A stretch of DNA of 35,012 nt from JBIOWF01 sp044868295 (GCA_044868295.1 JBIOWF010000109.1:1-35012); one strand, 5' to 3'. Counted from the first letter of the stretch, positions 23,341-34,265 are shown. A program made the numbers and translations. Notes: generated by a model from the sequence alone, not told the origin.

Positions 23341-23823
23341 CTAGGCCAGGGTGATGCTGTCACCGTCGACGGAGATCTTCTTCTCGGCCAGCGGCTTGGT
23401 CGCGGGCCCGTCGGCGACGGAGCCGTCCTTGATGTTGAACTTGCTGCCGTGACACGGGCAGTTGATCGTGCCGTTCGAGACGCTGGCGACCGTGCAGCCC
23501 TGATGCGTGCAAACCGCGGAGAACGCCTTGAACTCGCCGTCGGCGGGCTGGGTGATGACGATCTTCTCGCTTTCGAGGATCTTCCCGCCGCCCTTCGGGA
23601 TGTCTCCCGCCTGGGCGATCGCGGCCGCCGCGGGAGCGTCACCGGAACCCTTGGCCTCCCCGCCGTCCCCGGCGCCCTTGGTCTCCGTGGCCGTCGGCTC
23701 GGCGGCGGGCTCGGCGGCGGTGGTCCCGCCGCCCGTGCTGTATCCGGCGCACGCGCTCAGCGCGACGGCCAGCCCGGCCCCTCCGGCGCCCAGGACCACC
23801 GCGCGGCGTGTCGTATCCGTCAT
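23341..23823 (-). CDS. Rieske [2Fe-2S] Tat lipoprotein (first of two)
   Basis: 160 residues from the ATG at 23823. Twin-arginine signal TRRAVVLGAGGAGLAVALSAC with lipobox LSAC (Cys25), so it is probably exported folded and lipid-anchored outside the membrane. A Thr/Glu/Gly-rich linker (30-65) precedes the Rieske domain, with cluster ligands CTHQGC (105-110) and CPCHGS (122-127). An earlier ATG at 23829 lies directly against GGAGG; the chosen ATG has 6-base spacing. There is no oxygenase or bc1 partner nearby, so the electron partner is unknown. It lies 121 bases downstream of a paralogue on the same strand. Confidence 0.9.
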   Translation of the reverse strand: MTDTTRRAVVLGAGGAGLAVALSACAGYSTGGGTTAAEPAAEPTATETKGAGDGGEAKGSGDAPAAAAIAQAGDIPKGGGKILESEKIVITQPADGEFKAFSAVCTHQGCTVASVSNGTINCPCHGSKFNIKDGSVADGPATKPLAEKKISVDGDSITLA

Positions 23824-23944
23824 GCTCATCCTCCGTGTTGCCCGGTGACGGGTCACCCTTTGTCCCTAGTTACGGCTGACCACCCGATAAGGGTTCAGCA
23901 TGGCGGACGGATGACCGTCGCTGTATGAAGAATTACGCGCTCGG

Positions 23945-24367
23945 CTAGAGGATCACTATCCCGTCGCCGTCCACGCGGAGCGGGAACTCCTTGAGAGGAG
24001 CCTCCGCAGGTCCGTTGAGGCATTTGCCGGAATCAATGGCGAACTCGCTGCCGTGGCAGGGGCACTGGACCACGTTGTCCTCGAAGCGCCCGACCGTGCA
24101 GCCCTTGTGCGGGCAGCGCGCGGTGAACGCCTTGAAGACGCCCGCCGAGGGCTGGGTGATGAGGATCTTCCAGTCGTTCATGAGCTTGCCGCCGCCGACG
24201 GGGATGTCCGCCGCTCTGGCTATCACCTTGCCCTTGATGCCCGGCGGCACCACGGGGTTCACCGGCCCGCCGGCGCAGCCGGAGAGCGCCGCTCCACAGG
24301 CCGCCGCGCCCGCCGCGCCGAGCACCTGGCGGCGCGTGGGCATGGCGGAGGACTTCTCGATTGTCAT
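23945..24367 (-). CDS. Rieske [2Fe-2S] Tat lipoprotein (second of two)
   Basis: 140 residues. Tat signal PTRRQVLGAAGAAACGAALSG with lipobox LSGC (Cys31), a short linker, then a Rieske domain with CPHKGC (85-90) and CPCHGS (102-107). It shares with its neighbour the stretch DIPxGGGK...ITQPxxGxFKAF and is clearly a paralogue without the long acidic linker. The ATG at 24367 lies 19 bases after the uvrA stop, so it may be transcribed with uvrA. Its redox partner is unknown. Confidence 0.9.
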   Translation of the reverse strand: MTIEKSSAMPTRRQVLGAAGAAACGAALSGCAGGPVNPVVPPGIKGKVIARAADIPVGGGKLMNDWKILITQPSAGVFKAFTARCPHKGCTVGRFEDNVVQCPCHGSEFAIDSGKCLNGPAEAPLKEFPLRVDGDGIVIL

Positions 24368-24386
24368 CGTCTTCCTTCAGCTCGCT

Positions 24387-27227
<2,841 letters not shown>

Positions 27228-27507
27228 AGCGTTCCCGGTAGGTCGATGGAGTCAACAGGAGTGCACGGGCAGGCTATCCGGAGGCACCGACAATTTTCGG
27301 GGAGCTCTCTGCACCGGGCCCGCACGGGCGCGCCAATGGGTGCGACCCCTGCGTGTCAAGCGTATGAGTTCCGTCAAGCTCACGCCCGCCATCCGGCGGA
27401 AACCCCCTTTCACTCCAACCCCGGTCGTCCTGGCCGCCTTCCCTCGGCGCTCACGTGGCCGTCCGAGCGCGACTAGCGTGAGCCGTACAAGGAGCTGAGG
27501 GAGGGTC
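27228..27507. other. Divergent promoter region of uvrA and the MBL hydrolase gene
   Basis: 280 bases between divergent starts. On the plus side an inverted repeat GCTCACG...CGTGAGC (near 27449 and 27475) brackets TAGCGT, a possible -10, about 30 bases before the MBL ATG. A minus-strand open frame here (27509-27252) overlaps the MBL start and shows no recognisable protein features. Confidence 0.45.
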
Positions 27508-28152
27508 ATGAGTTACACAGGAGACGTCGCCAAAGGCGGGCCCGCCGACGTGCGCGAACTGCCCGGCCTGACCATCGCCAAGATCGAGGTCGGCGACATG
27601 GGCAACAACGCCTACCTGCTGCGTTGCACGGAGACGGGCGACGGGCTGCTCGTCGACGCGGCCGCCGAGCCCGACCGACTACTGGAGCTCGTCGGGGACC
27701 GGCCGATCAGCTCGATCGTCACCACGCACCGGCACAGGGATCACTGGACGGCCTTGAAGAAGGTCGCCGAGGCGACCGGCGCCCAGGTGATCGCCCACCC
27801 GCTCGACGCGCCGGAGCTGCCGGTCAAGGTCGGGCGCGAGGTGGAGCACGGCGATCGGATCACCGTCGGCGTGATCACGCTGGAGGTCGTCCACCTGCGC
27901 GGGCACACGCCGGGCTCCATCGCCCTGCTCTACCAGAACCTGCACCTTTTCACGGGCGACTCGCTCTTCCCCGGCGGCGTGGGCAACACCCAACGCGACC
28001 CGGCGAGGTTCGACCAGCTCTACACCGACGTGGTGGAGCGGGTGTTCGATCGGCTCCCCGACGAGACGTGGGTGTACCCGGGCCACGGCAAGGACACCAC
28101 CCTGGGCACCGAACGCCCGGCCCTCCCGGAGTGGCGCGCCCGAGGGTGGTGA
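27508..28152 (+). CDS. Metallo-beta-lactamase-fold hydrolase (glyoxalase II-like)
   Basis: A 214-residue MBL-fold protein. Metal ligands: THRHRDHW (H74, H76, D78, H79), GHTPGS (H133), FTGDSLF (D151) and PGHGKDTT near the C-terminus, the full set expected for a dinuclear enzyme. The size and motif spacing fit the hydroxyacylglutathione-hydrolase-like group acting on thioesters, but in an actinomycete the thiol would be mycothiol; the substrate is inferred only. ATG start with GAGGGAGGG just upstream. Divergent from uvrA. Confidence 0.9.
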   Translation: MSYTGDVAKGGPADVRELPGLTIAKIEVGDMGNNAYLLRCTETGDGLLVDAAAEPDRLLELVGDRPISSIVTTHRHRDHWTALKKVAEATGAQVIAHPLDAPELPVKVGREVEHGDRITVGVITLEVVHLRGHTPGSIALLYQNLHLFTGDSLFPGGVGNTQRDPARFDQLYTDVVERVFDRLPDETWVYPGHGKDTTLGTERPALPEWRARGW

Positions 28153-28154
28153 CG

Positions 28155-28340
28155 TCAGGGTTCGCGGCGCGGGGCCGTGGTGAAGACCTTCACGACCCGG
28201 TCGGCGGCGGCCGCCGGGTCGTCGGCGCTCTCCACGACCTCGCCCCAGGACCAGCGGTGGAACCAGCCGTCCGGCAGGCCCACGCAGTCGACCGTCTCGG
28301 TGAACTTTGCGGTGTCCCGGTCGGGGCATGACGAAGCGCC
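28155..28340 (-). pseudogene. Possible 3' remnant of an unrecognised gene
   Basis: In the minus-strand frame ending at TGA 28157-28155 the translation looks protein-like for about 58 residues (for example FTETVDCVGLPDGWFHRWSW and DRVVKVFTTAPRREP). It has no ATG, GTG or TTG start within the stretch, and further upstream the frame runs into the pssA terminator hairpin. Either it is a truncated gene end or an accident of GC-rich sequence. The family is not recognised. Confidence 0.3.
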
Positions 28341-28360
28341 GGGCGCACGGAGCCCGCAAG

Positions 28361-28391
28361 ACGAGAAAGGGCCCGGAACCGCCGGGCCCTT
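28361..28391 (-). terminator. Intrinsic terminator of psd-pssA
   Basis: AAGGGCCCGG (28367-28376) and CCGGGCCCTT (28382-28391) form a perfect 10-base stem with a 5-base loop. On the minus strand it is followed by TTTCTC, and it lies 31 bases after the pssA stop. It is one of the clearest Rho-independent terminators in the window. Confidence 0.8.
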
Positions 28392-28421
28392 CGCCGTTCC
28401 GGCTGCCAGCCGGGCCGAGGT

Positions 28422-29270
28422 TCAGCGAACGCTCTCCGAACGCCGTTCCTTGCGCTGTTCGTGCTTGAACATGAGCACGCGCAGCGGGATGGCCGCCACG
28501 ATGGCGATCTGCATGATGGCGCCGACCGTGATGAGCTGGTCGCCGCCCGACAGGCGGGCCGCCCAGATGATGAGGCAGGCGACGTTGATCAACATCCATG
28601 CCAGGACCACGGCGGCCAGGTTGCCCTTGGGCTTGGGGTACTCGATGCGGCTGACCATCAGCCAGGCCACCGCGAAAACGCCCGCGATCGTCAGGTAGCT
28701 CGGCTGGAAGAGCAACACGATCGAAACCACCGTCATGGCGCCCATGGGAATGGGCAGGCCCATGAAGTCGCCGCTCTTGGTCTTGACGCACGCGAAGCGC
28801 GCCAGCCGTACGACTCCGGCTATCAGGACCGATGCCGCCGCGCAGAGCACCAGCCAGAGCGGGAGCCTGCCGGAGAAACCGGCCCAGATGACCACCATGA
28901 AGGCGGGGGCGAAGCCGAAGCTGATCACGTCGGCGAGGTTGTCCAGCTCCGCGCCCATCGCCGACGCGCGGAACCTGCGCGCCACGAGACCGTCGAACAG
29001 GTCGCAGGTCGCGCCGATGAGCAGCAGGACCACCGCGGTGCCGAAGAACCGGGGGTCGGGCTCGAACTTGCCTCCGGCCTGCAGATCCGTGATCGCCGAC
29101 CAGGCCAGCACGCAGACGGCCAGGAAACCGCTCAGCGCGTTGCCCAGTGACAGCGAGTCGGCGGCGGAAAGGCGGAAGGCCTTGCCGACGGGTCCGCGCG
29201 GCTCGTCCGCCACGTCCTCCATGTCGTCTGCCGGCCAGGCCGCGTCGGCTCCCAGCTCAGGCGTGGTCAA
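28422..29270 (-). CDS. pssA: CDP-diacylglycerol-serine O-phosphatidyltransferase
   Basis: A 282-residue membrane enzyme making phosphatidylserine from CDP-diacylglycerol and serine. The CDP-alcohol phosphotransferase motif is complete: D90, D93, G94, A97, R98, G106, D110 and D114 (reads DLFDGLVAR then MGAELDNLAD). At least six hydrophobic helices follow. The chosen start is TTG at 29270 with GGGGG about 8 bases upstream, overlapping psd by 14 bases. An ATG at 29222 would remove 16 acidic residues and is a possible alternative. Its product is the substrate of Psd, encoded immediately upstream. Confidence 0.93.
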   Translation of the reverse strand: MTTPELGADAAWPADDMEDVADEPRGPVGKAFRLSAADSLSLGNALSGFLAVCVLAWSAITDLQAGGKFEPDPRFFGTAVVLLLIGATCDLFDGLVARRFRASAMGAELDNLADVISFGFAPAFMVVIWAGFSGRLPLWLVLCAAASVLIAGVVRLARFACVKTKSGDFMGLPIPMGAMTVVSIVLLFQPSYLTIAGVFAVAWLMVSRIEYPKPKGNLAAVVLAWMLINVACLIIWAARLSGGDQLITVGAIMQIAIVAAIPLRVLMFKHEQRKERRSESVR

Positions 29271-29940
29271 GGCGAGTCACCCCCGCGACGGTCTTCTGGC
29301 CGACGGTGACCGCCGGCGCGATCCCCTCCGGCAGGTAGATGTCCACACGCGAGCCGAATCTGATCAGGCCGACCCGCTCCGTCTGGGTGACCTTGGCGCC
29401 GGCGGCGAGGTAGGGCACGATGCGGCGCGCGACGGCGCCGGCGATCTGCACCATCTCGATGTCGCCGAGCGCGGTGTCGAAGTGCCAGACCACGCGCTCG
29501 TTCTTGTCGCTGTCCTTGTTGAACGCGGGGACGAACCCGCCCGGAATGTGCTCGACCGACGTGACGGTGCCGGCCAGCGGGGCCCGATTGACGTGCACGT
29601 TCAGTGGGCTCATGAAGATGGCGACCCGGGTGCGTCCGTCCGCCCACGGGTCGATGCTCTGCACGACGCCGTCGGCGGGCGAGACGATCCTCCCTTGACC
29701 CGGGACACGCTCCGGGTCCCTGAAGAACCAGAGCATGGCCCCGGTGAGCGCGGTCAGCGGCACCGCCGCGAAAGCCCACTTGGGAGATTTACGGGTCAGG
29801 ACGGTGGTGACGGCCGCCGCGGCGGCCGTTGGAGCCAGCCACGGGGACACCCCGCGCGCGAGCCGGACCCGCCCGCGGGGACTTCCCGCAACCCCAGAAG
29901 TCGGCATGCGATTGCGTGAAAACTCGGAATCGTTGGACAC
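29257..29940 (-). CDS. psd: Phosphatidylserine decarboxylase proenzyme
   Basis: Converts phosphatidylserine to phosphatidylethanolamine. The 227-residue protein is of the short Psd class: hydrophobic N-terminal segment (35-70), DPERVPG...SPADGVVQSI, the conserved SPLNVHVNRAP, and the self-cleavage site FGSRVDIYLP, where Ser197 would become the pyruvoyl group. GTG start at 29940 with AGG 6 bases upstream. It overlaps pssA, so the two consecutive pathway steps are coupled. Confidence 0.94.
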   Translation of the reverse strand: MSNDSEFSRNRMPTSGVAGSPRGRVRLARGVSPWLAPTAAAAAVTTVLTRKSPKWAFAAVPLTALTGAMLWFFRDPERVPGQGRIVSPADGVVQSIDPWADGRTRVAIFMSPLNVHVNRAPLAGTVTSVEHIPGGFVPAFNKDSDKNERVVWHFDTALGDIEMVQIAGAVARRIVPYLAAGAKVTQTERVGLIRFGSRVDIYLPEGIAPAVTVGQKTVAGVTRLDHA

Positions 29941-30026
29941 AGGGAACCTTTGTACTCTTTAGCGACCAGGGACCGATATGCGCCTCAACGATCGATATTA
30001 CCGATCCCTTGGTCCTTGCAGGGCAC

Positions 30027-30051
30027 ATCGAGACAAGCAAACAGTCTCGAT
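30027..30051 (-). terminator. Terminator-like hairpin after terC
   Basis: ATCGAGAC and GTCTCGAT form a perfect 8-base stem around a 9-base loop, 16 bases after the terC stop on the minus strand. There is no T-run. It also lies upstream of the psd promoter area. Confidence 0.5.
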
Positions 30052-30067
30052 CGCCGTTTCGCTAGCC

Positions 30068-31039
30068 CTAGGAGGCTTCGGCCGGCGCGGCAATCGCGTC
30101 GCGACGAGCTTTGATCAGACTGGCGACGGTCGTGACCGTCATGGTGACGCCGATGACCGCCAGGGACACCCAGATCGGAATCTGCGGCGCCCAGGAGACG
30201 CCACTCTCGTGCATCGCTTCCAGGACGAGTTTAACCCCGATGAATCCCAGAATGAACGCGAGCCCATAGCTGATGTAGACCAGACGCTGCAGCAGACCGC
30301 CCAGCAGGAAGTAGAGCTGGCGCAGCCCCATCAGGGCGAACGCGTTGGCGGTGAAGACGATGAAGGCGTCCTTGGTGAGGCCGAAGATCGCGGGGATCGA
30401 GTCGAGAGCGAACAGCAGGTCGGTGGTGCCGATCGCGATCATCACGATGAGCATCGGCGTGACGACACGCTTGCCGTCCACCCGGACGATCACGCGGGAG
30501 CCGACATAGTCCGGCGTGGTCGGGAAGATTCGGCGCGCCCAGCGCAGGAGGATGTTCTCGGTGAACTCCTCCTCTTCCTTGTTGTGGTCACGGATGAGGG
30601 TGTAGGCGGTGTAGACGAGGAAGACACCGAAGACGTAGAACAACCAGCTGAACCGGGTCAGCGCCGCCGCACCGACCGCGATGAACACGCCCCGCATGAC
30701 CAGGGCGAGGACGATGCCGACGAGAAGGACCTTGTGCTGGTACATGCGCGGGACCGCGAACCGCGACATGATGATGAAGAACACGAACAAGTTATCGATA
30801 CTCAGGCTGTATTCAGTGAGATATCCGGCGAAGAACTCACCCGCCGCCTGGCCGCCGGCGAAGATCAGCAACGCGATGCCGAAGAGAACGGCCAGCGTCA
30901 CATAGAAACCGACCCAGAATCCCGCCTGCCGCATCGAGAACTCACGTGGCTCTCCACGGTCGACGATCCACAGGTCGAAGGCGAGCACCACCAGGAGCCC
31001 GACGATTACGGCAATCCATGCCCAAACAGGAGCACTCAC
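30068..31039 (-). CDS. TerC-family integral membrane protein (probable manganese exporter)
   Basis: A 323-residue membrane protein with about nine hydrophobic helices. Conserved acidic motifs of the TerC/Alx family are present: YSLSIDNLFVFFIIMSRFAV near 79-98 and IGTTDLLFALDSIPAIFG near 203-220. The name comes from tellurite resistance, but the family members Alx, MeeF and MeeY export manganese. The GTG start at 31039 has GGAGG 7 bases upstream, buried in a hairpin (31047-31080) that is part of a yybP-ykoY-like leader. The leader makes a manganese role more likely than tellurite resistance here. Confidence 0.92.
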   Translation of the reverse strand: MSAPVWAWIAVIVGLLVVLAFDLWIVDRGEPREFSMRQAGFWVGFYVTLAVLFGIALLIFAGGQAAGEFFAGYLTEYSLSIDNLFVFFIIMSRFAVPRMYQHKVLLVGIVLALVMRGVFIAVGAAALTRFSWLFYVFGVFLVYTAYTLIRDHNKEEEEFTENILLRWARRIFPTTPDYVGSRVIVRVDGKRVVTPMLIVMIAIGTTDLLFALDSIPAIFGLTKDAFIVFTANAFALMGLRQLYFLLGGLLQRLVYISYGLAFILGFIGVKLVLEAMHESGVSWAPQIPIWVSLAVIGVTMTVTTVASLIKARRDAIAAPAEAS

Positions 31040-31046
31040 AATTCAC

Positions 31047-31172
31047 CCTCCGGCACGCGCGACGAACACACTGCCGGAGGTCTCTCCCGCCCGCGTGTGA
31101 CGCTGCGGACCGACAGCCCCGGGCGCTGACGCCGTGATGACGAGACTGTCACGAAGGGATACTCCCCCCCAA
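31047..31172 (-). promoter_or_regulatory. yybP-ykoY-like manganese riboswitch leading terC
   Basis: On the minus strand the leader begins TTGGGGG (31172-31166), then GGAGTA (31165-31160), which is the yybP-ykoY L1 signature. CGTCATCACG follows (31142-31133), resembling the second conserved loop, and then GAGACCTCC. CCTCCGG (31080-31074) can pair with TTGGGGG to form P1 (7 pairs, 3 wobble). The same bases begin CCTCCGGCA, which pairs perfectly over 9 bases with TGCCGGAGG (31055-31047), the segment holding the terC ribosome site. P1 formation would free the ribosome site, so metal should switch translation on. The motif match is from memory of the family; the pairings are read directly. Confidence 0.7.
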
Positions 31173-31180
31173 CGGGACTC

Positions 31181-31186
31181 AGTATA
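31181..31186 (-). promoter_or_regulatory. -10 element of the terC promoter
   Basis: TATACT on the minus strand, with a predicted transcription start near 31174. That is directly at the first base of the riboswitch P1 helix (31172). The -35 region is weak (TTAGGC at 18-base spacing). The agreement between start site and aptamer start supports both calls. Confidence 0.55.
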
Positions 31187-31235
31187 TGGATCGATCTTGG
31201 CCTGGCCTAATGCAGACGCATTTTGGTCGTAAATA

Positions 31236-32471
31236 TCACAAGCCGCTTACCGCGGAGTACACGCCGAGCACGGCTTCCAGGGCGTCGCTCTCCCCCGGCA
31301 GCTCGCTCCCGCGCCGCGCCGACGCCTCGCTCAGCCGTACGGCGAGGCCGTCGTCACCGAGCAGACGCGCGAGCTCACCGCGCATCGCCTCCGCGTCGCC
31401 CGGCTGCACGAGAAGGGCCGCGTCCCGCACCATGTCCGGGACGCCTCCCACCCGCGTGGCGATGATCGGCCGACCCGCCCTGAGCGCCTCCTGAACGCTC
31501 AGCGGCTGCCCCTCCCACCTGCTCGGCACGAGGACGACGGCCGCCACCTGAAGCAGGTCGGCGATGTCGTCACGGGCGCCGAGAAGCAGCACCGGCAACC
31601 CCTTCGCGTCGATCTCCGCCTGGAGTTCCGGCCGGAGCGGCCCGTCTCCCGCGATCACGAAGAGCGGATCATTCCGGTACGGCCCGGCAGCCGCGGCCAG
31701 CAGCGTCTCCAGCCCCTTCTGCTGCGCCAGCCGCGCGATGGTGAGCACGACAGGGCGCTGCGGCGGTTCCGCCTGTTCGCCTCGCTCCGAGCGTTCCAGC
31801 CGCTCCGGCCGCGCCCGCCGCTCCCAGTGTTCGAGTCCCGGCTCTTCCGGCCGCTCTTGTGCAGGTGGACGGCCGGCCGGCCCGGACCGGGCGAGCCGCT
31901 CGCCGATCTCCTTCCGCACCTCCTCGGGACCGCGAAGCGGCGGCCGGAGCGACGGAGCGGGGACCAGGGCGGGACTGACCCGCCGCGCTCCCCTGGCGCG
32001 CATCCGCTCGCCGAGATCAGGCGAGACGACGAGGATGTGATCGGCCTTCCTCGCCACGATCCGCTCCAGCACGCCGTAGACCAGGCCGATCACGCCACCT
32101 GCGGTGACCGCGTTGTGCAGCGTGACCACCAGCCCCGGCCGCTTTCCCGGCCCGCTGAGCGCCAGCGCGGCGAGGGCGCCCGCCCGCAACCCGTGGGCGT
32201 GTACGGCTCCCGCGCCCCTCGCCACCGCCCGCAGCCGCGCGACCGATCGCAGGTCGCCCGCGGGGTGGGGGCGGTCCGCGATGGGCACTTCGGCGAAGCG
32301 CGCCCCGGCGCCGGTGAAGCCGAAGGCGTCCTCCGTGCTCGGCGGCCCCGCCACCACGACCTGACGACCTGAGCCGGCGAGCCCGGCGGCGAGCATCCGG
32401 ACGTGCCTGCCCACGCCACCCGCGCTGGTGCCCAGCACCAGCACCACCCGGTTCACCGCCTGTTCAGACAT
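31236..32471 (-). CDS. GT4-family glycosyltransferase
   Basis: A 411-residue GT-B glycosyltransferase. N-terminal donor/acceptor loop VLGTSAGGVGRHVRMLAAGL at 12-31, a central VVLTIARLAQQKGLETLL near 241-258, and the family nucleotide-sugar motif VPSRWEGQPLSVQEALRAGR near 316-335. Between the two lobes (about 200-238) is an Arg/Glu/Pro-rich insertion (EHWERRARPERLERSERGEQ), which looks like low-complexity expansion. The substrate is unknown. It starts 60 bases after the MurJ-like stop on the same strand, so it is likely part of an envelope or exopolysaccharide operon. Confidence 0.9.
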   Translation of the reverse strand: MSEQAVNRVVLVLGTSAGGVGRHVRMLAAGLAGSGRQVVVAGPPSTEDAFGFTGAGARFAEVPIADRPHPAGDLRSVARLRAVARGAGAVHAHGLRAGALAALALSGPGKRPGLVVTLHNAVTAGGVIGLVYGVLERIVARKADHILVVSPDLGERMRARGARRVSPALVPAPSLRPPLRGPEEVRKEIGERLARSGPAGRPPAQERPEEPGLEHWERRARPERLERSERGEQAEPPQRPVVLTIARLAQQKGLETLLAAAAGPYRNDPLFVIAGDGPLRPELQAEIDAKGLPVLLLGARDDIADLLQVAAVVLVPSRWEGQPLSVQEALRAGRPIIATRVGGVPDMVRDAALLVQPGDAEAMRGELARLLGDDGLAVRLSEASARRGSELPGESDALEAVLGVYSAVSGL

Positions 32472-32531
32472 GCTGAGACACCGCTCCCCCTCTGGATGAT
32501 GCCCGGACGGGCCACGACCCGTTCGCCTCCG

Positions 32532-34202
32532 TCACGGTCTCAACCTGGAAAGCGCGGCGCGCAGATCTCGCCGGTCGACGGCCGCCGCCGCCAGCGCTCC
32601 CGCCGCGGCGGCGGCGAACGCGGCGAGAACGGCCACGGCCGCGCTCATCCACGGCCCGGAGCTGTCCACGAGCGAGACCACCCCCGCCCCCGCGAGGAAG
32701 CCGCAGCCGCCACCGGCCAGCGCGGCCAGCGCGGCGCGCGGCACCCCGTGGACGGCCTCCGCCCCACGAACGCCCAGCACGGAGACCAGCAGCACCAGGC
32801 CTCCGGCCGTCATTCCGACGGCCTGTCCGAGGGCCAGCCCGGCCAGCTTCCAGCCGTCCGGAAAGACGAGCGCGAAGGTCGTCTGGGCCGCGATGACGAC
32901 GAGCCAGCCGATGACCATTCCGCGTGCGGCCGCCTTCCCCCGGCCGTCCGCGTAGAGGACCCGGCTCAGGTGGGCCATCAACCCGTACCCGACCAGGCCG
33001 GGAGCGAACAGCGCGACCGCCCGCGCGAACTCGGCCGGCGCGACCTGGGTGTCGGTCTGCCCGAGAAAGACCTCGGCGACCGGTACGGCGACGGCCGCCA
33101 GAGCCCCGGCGGCCAGCCCGGAGACGAGCACGACGACTCTCGTCGTCTGCGCCGACAGTGCGGCGAACCCGGCCCGGTCGCGGTCCGCCCTGGCCGACAG
33201 GACCGGGAACGCGCTCGTGGCGATCGGCACCGCGAGCACGGCGTAGGGCACCTGGTAGATCGCCCACGCGTAGTTGTAGGCCGCGAGCGCCCCGCCGCCG
33301 ATCGCGTCGTTGGCAAGGGGGATGACGACCGCCATGGCGACCTGCTGCGCCACCAGCGCGCTGAGCCCCGCCAGCGCGAGCCGCCTGACCCGTACGGCGA
33401 CGCCGTCGGGGAACCGCAGGGTCGGCCGCCACTTCAGCCGCAGCCGTGCGACCGGCCACAGCACCGTGACGACGAGCGCCAGGACCCCCAGCGTCGTCCC
33501 GATCGAGAGCGTGAGCTCCGCCGGGCGAGGCACCGAACCGGGATCCGTGACGTGGCCGCTGAGAGGCGCGAAGGCCAGATAGGCGACGATCACCACCACG
33601 GAGGACACCAGCGGAGCGAGCGCCGGCCCGGCGAACCTGCGATGTGCCTGCAAGACGCCGTACAGCACGACCGCGACGCCGTACAGCGGGATCTGCGGGG
33701 CGAAGACGACCAGCATGCGCGTCGCCACCGCGACGACGTCGCCCGCCTGGCAGCCCTCGACCGTCCCGCTCAGGAGGCCGATGACCGGCCCGGCCAGCAG
33801 CGCCGTGAGCAGGCCGACGGGAACGAGCAGGACCAGGACCCAGGTCAGCAACGCCGACGAGATCCGGCCGGTCTCCTCCCGCGACTCGGCGGCGGCTCCG
33901 GCGAGCACCGGGACGACCATGCCCGCCAGGGCCCCGCCCACCACGACCTCGAAGACGATGTTCGGGACCTGGTTGGCCGTGTAGTACGCCGTGCCGAGGC
34001 AGTTCGTGCCGACCGCGCGGGCGAAGACCAGCTGCTTGGCGAAGCCGGTGAAGCGGGCCGCGATCGTGATGACCCCGATCAGCACGGCCGCCCCGGCGAC
34101 ACCGGCGCCCAGCCGCTTGATCATGTGCTTTCGCCGGGGGGACGGCCGATCACGCGAAGTGCGGATGACACCCTGCCCGATCCGTTCGATGGTGCTGTCC
34201 AC
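32532..34202 (-). CDS. MurJ/MviN-like lipid flippase
   Basis: A 556-residue polytopic protein of the MOP superfamily with about 14 hydrophobic segments. MurJ features: GVITIAARFTGFAKQLVFAR at about 39-58 and TANQVPNIVFEVVVGGALAG near 75-94. In peptidoglycan synthesis MurJ flips lipid II. This copy sits with a GT4 glycosyltransferase and a WecA/MraY-like protein rather than with division genes, so it may be a secondary flippase for another polyprenyl-linked glycan. The GTG at 34202 was used; an ATG at 34124 (MIKRLGAGVAG) starts right before the first helix and is equally plausible. Confidence 0.85.
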   Translation of the reverse strand: MDSTIERIGQGVIRTSRDRPSPRRKHMIKRLGAGVAGAAVLIGVITIAARFTGFAKQLVFARAVGTNCLGTAYYTANQVPNIVFEVVVGGALAGMVVPVLAGAAAESREETGRISSALLTWVLVLLVPVGLLTALLAGPVIGLLSGTVEGCQAGDVVAVATRMLVVFAPQIPLYGVAVVLYGVLQAHRRFAGPALAPLVSSVVVIVAYLAFAPLSGHVTDPGSVPRPAELTLSIGTTLGVLALVVTVLWPVARLRLKWRPTLRFPDGVAVRVRRLALAGLSALVAQQVAMAVVIPLANDAIGGGALAAYNYAWAIYQVPYAVLAVPIATSAFPVLSARADRDRAGFAALSAQTTRVVVLVSGLAAGALAAVAVPVAEVFLGQTDTQVAPAEFARAVALFAPGLVGYGLMAHLSRVLYADGRGKAAARGMVIGWLVVIAAQTTFALVFPDGWKLAGLALGQAVGMTAGGLVLLVSVLGVRGAEAVHGVPRAALAALAGGGCGFLAGAGVVSLVDSSGPWMSAAVAVLAAFAAAAAGALAAAAVDRRDLRAALSRLRP

Positions 34203-34220
34203 ACCCTTGCCACGGGCCCG

Positions 34221-34265
34221 CCGCGCCGTACATCACCGCGCCGTACATCACCGCGCCGTACATCA
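34221..34265. repeat. 15-bp perfect tandem repeat, three units
   Basis: CCGCGCCGTACATCA is repeated exactly at 34221-34235, 34236-34250 and 34251-34265. On the minus strand each unit begins TGATGTACGG; the first supplies the TGA of the upstream gene. Each unit also contains an ATG, opening a 36-codon frame that begins MYGAVMYGAVMYGAAG and overlaps the murJ start. Confidence 0.92.

Noticed and set aside
27228..27507. LexA/SOS box before uvrA
   Set aside because: No GAAC-N4-GTTC type sequence found by eye on either strand of the gap.
27252..27509. Minus-strand open frame upstream of uvrA
   Set aside because: Overlaps the MBL gene start, has no recognisable domain, and Arg-rich composition typical of non-coding frames.
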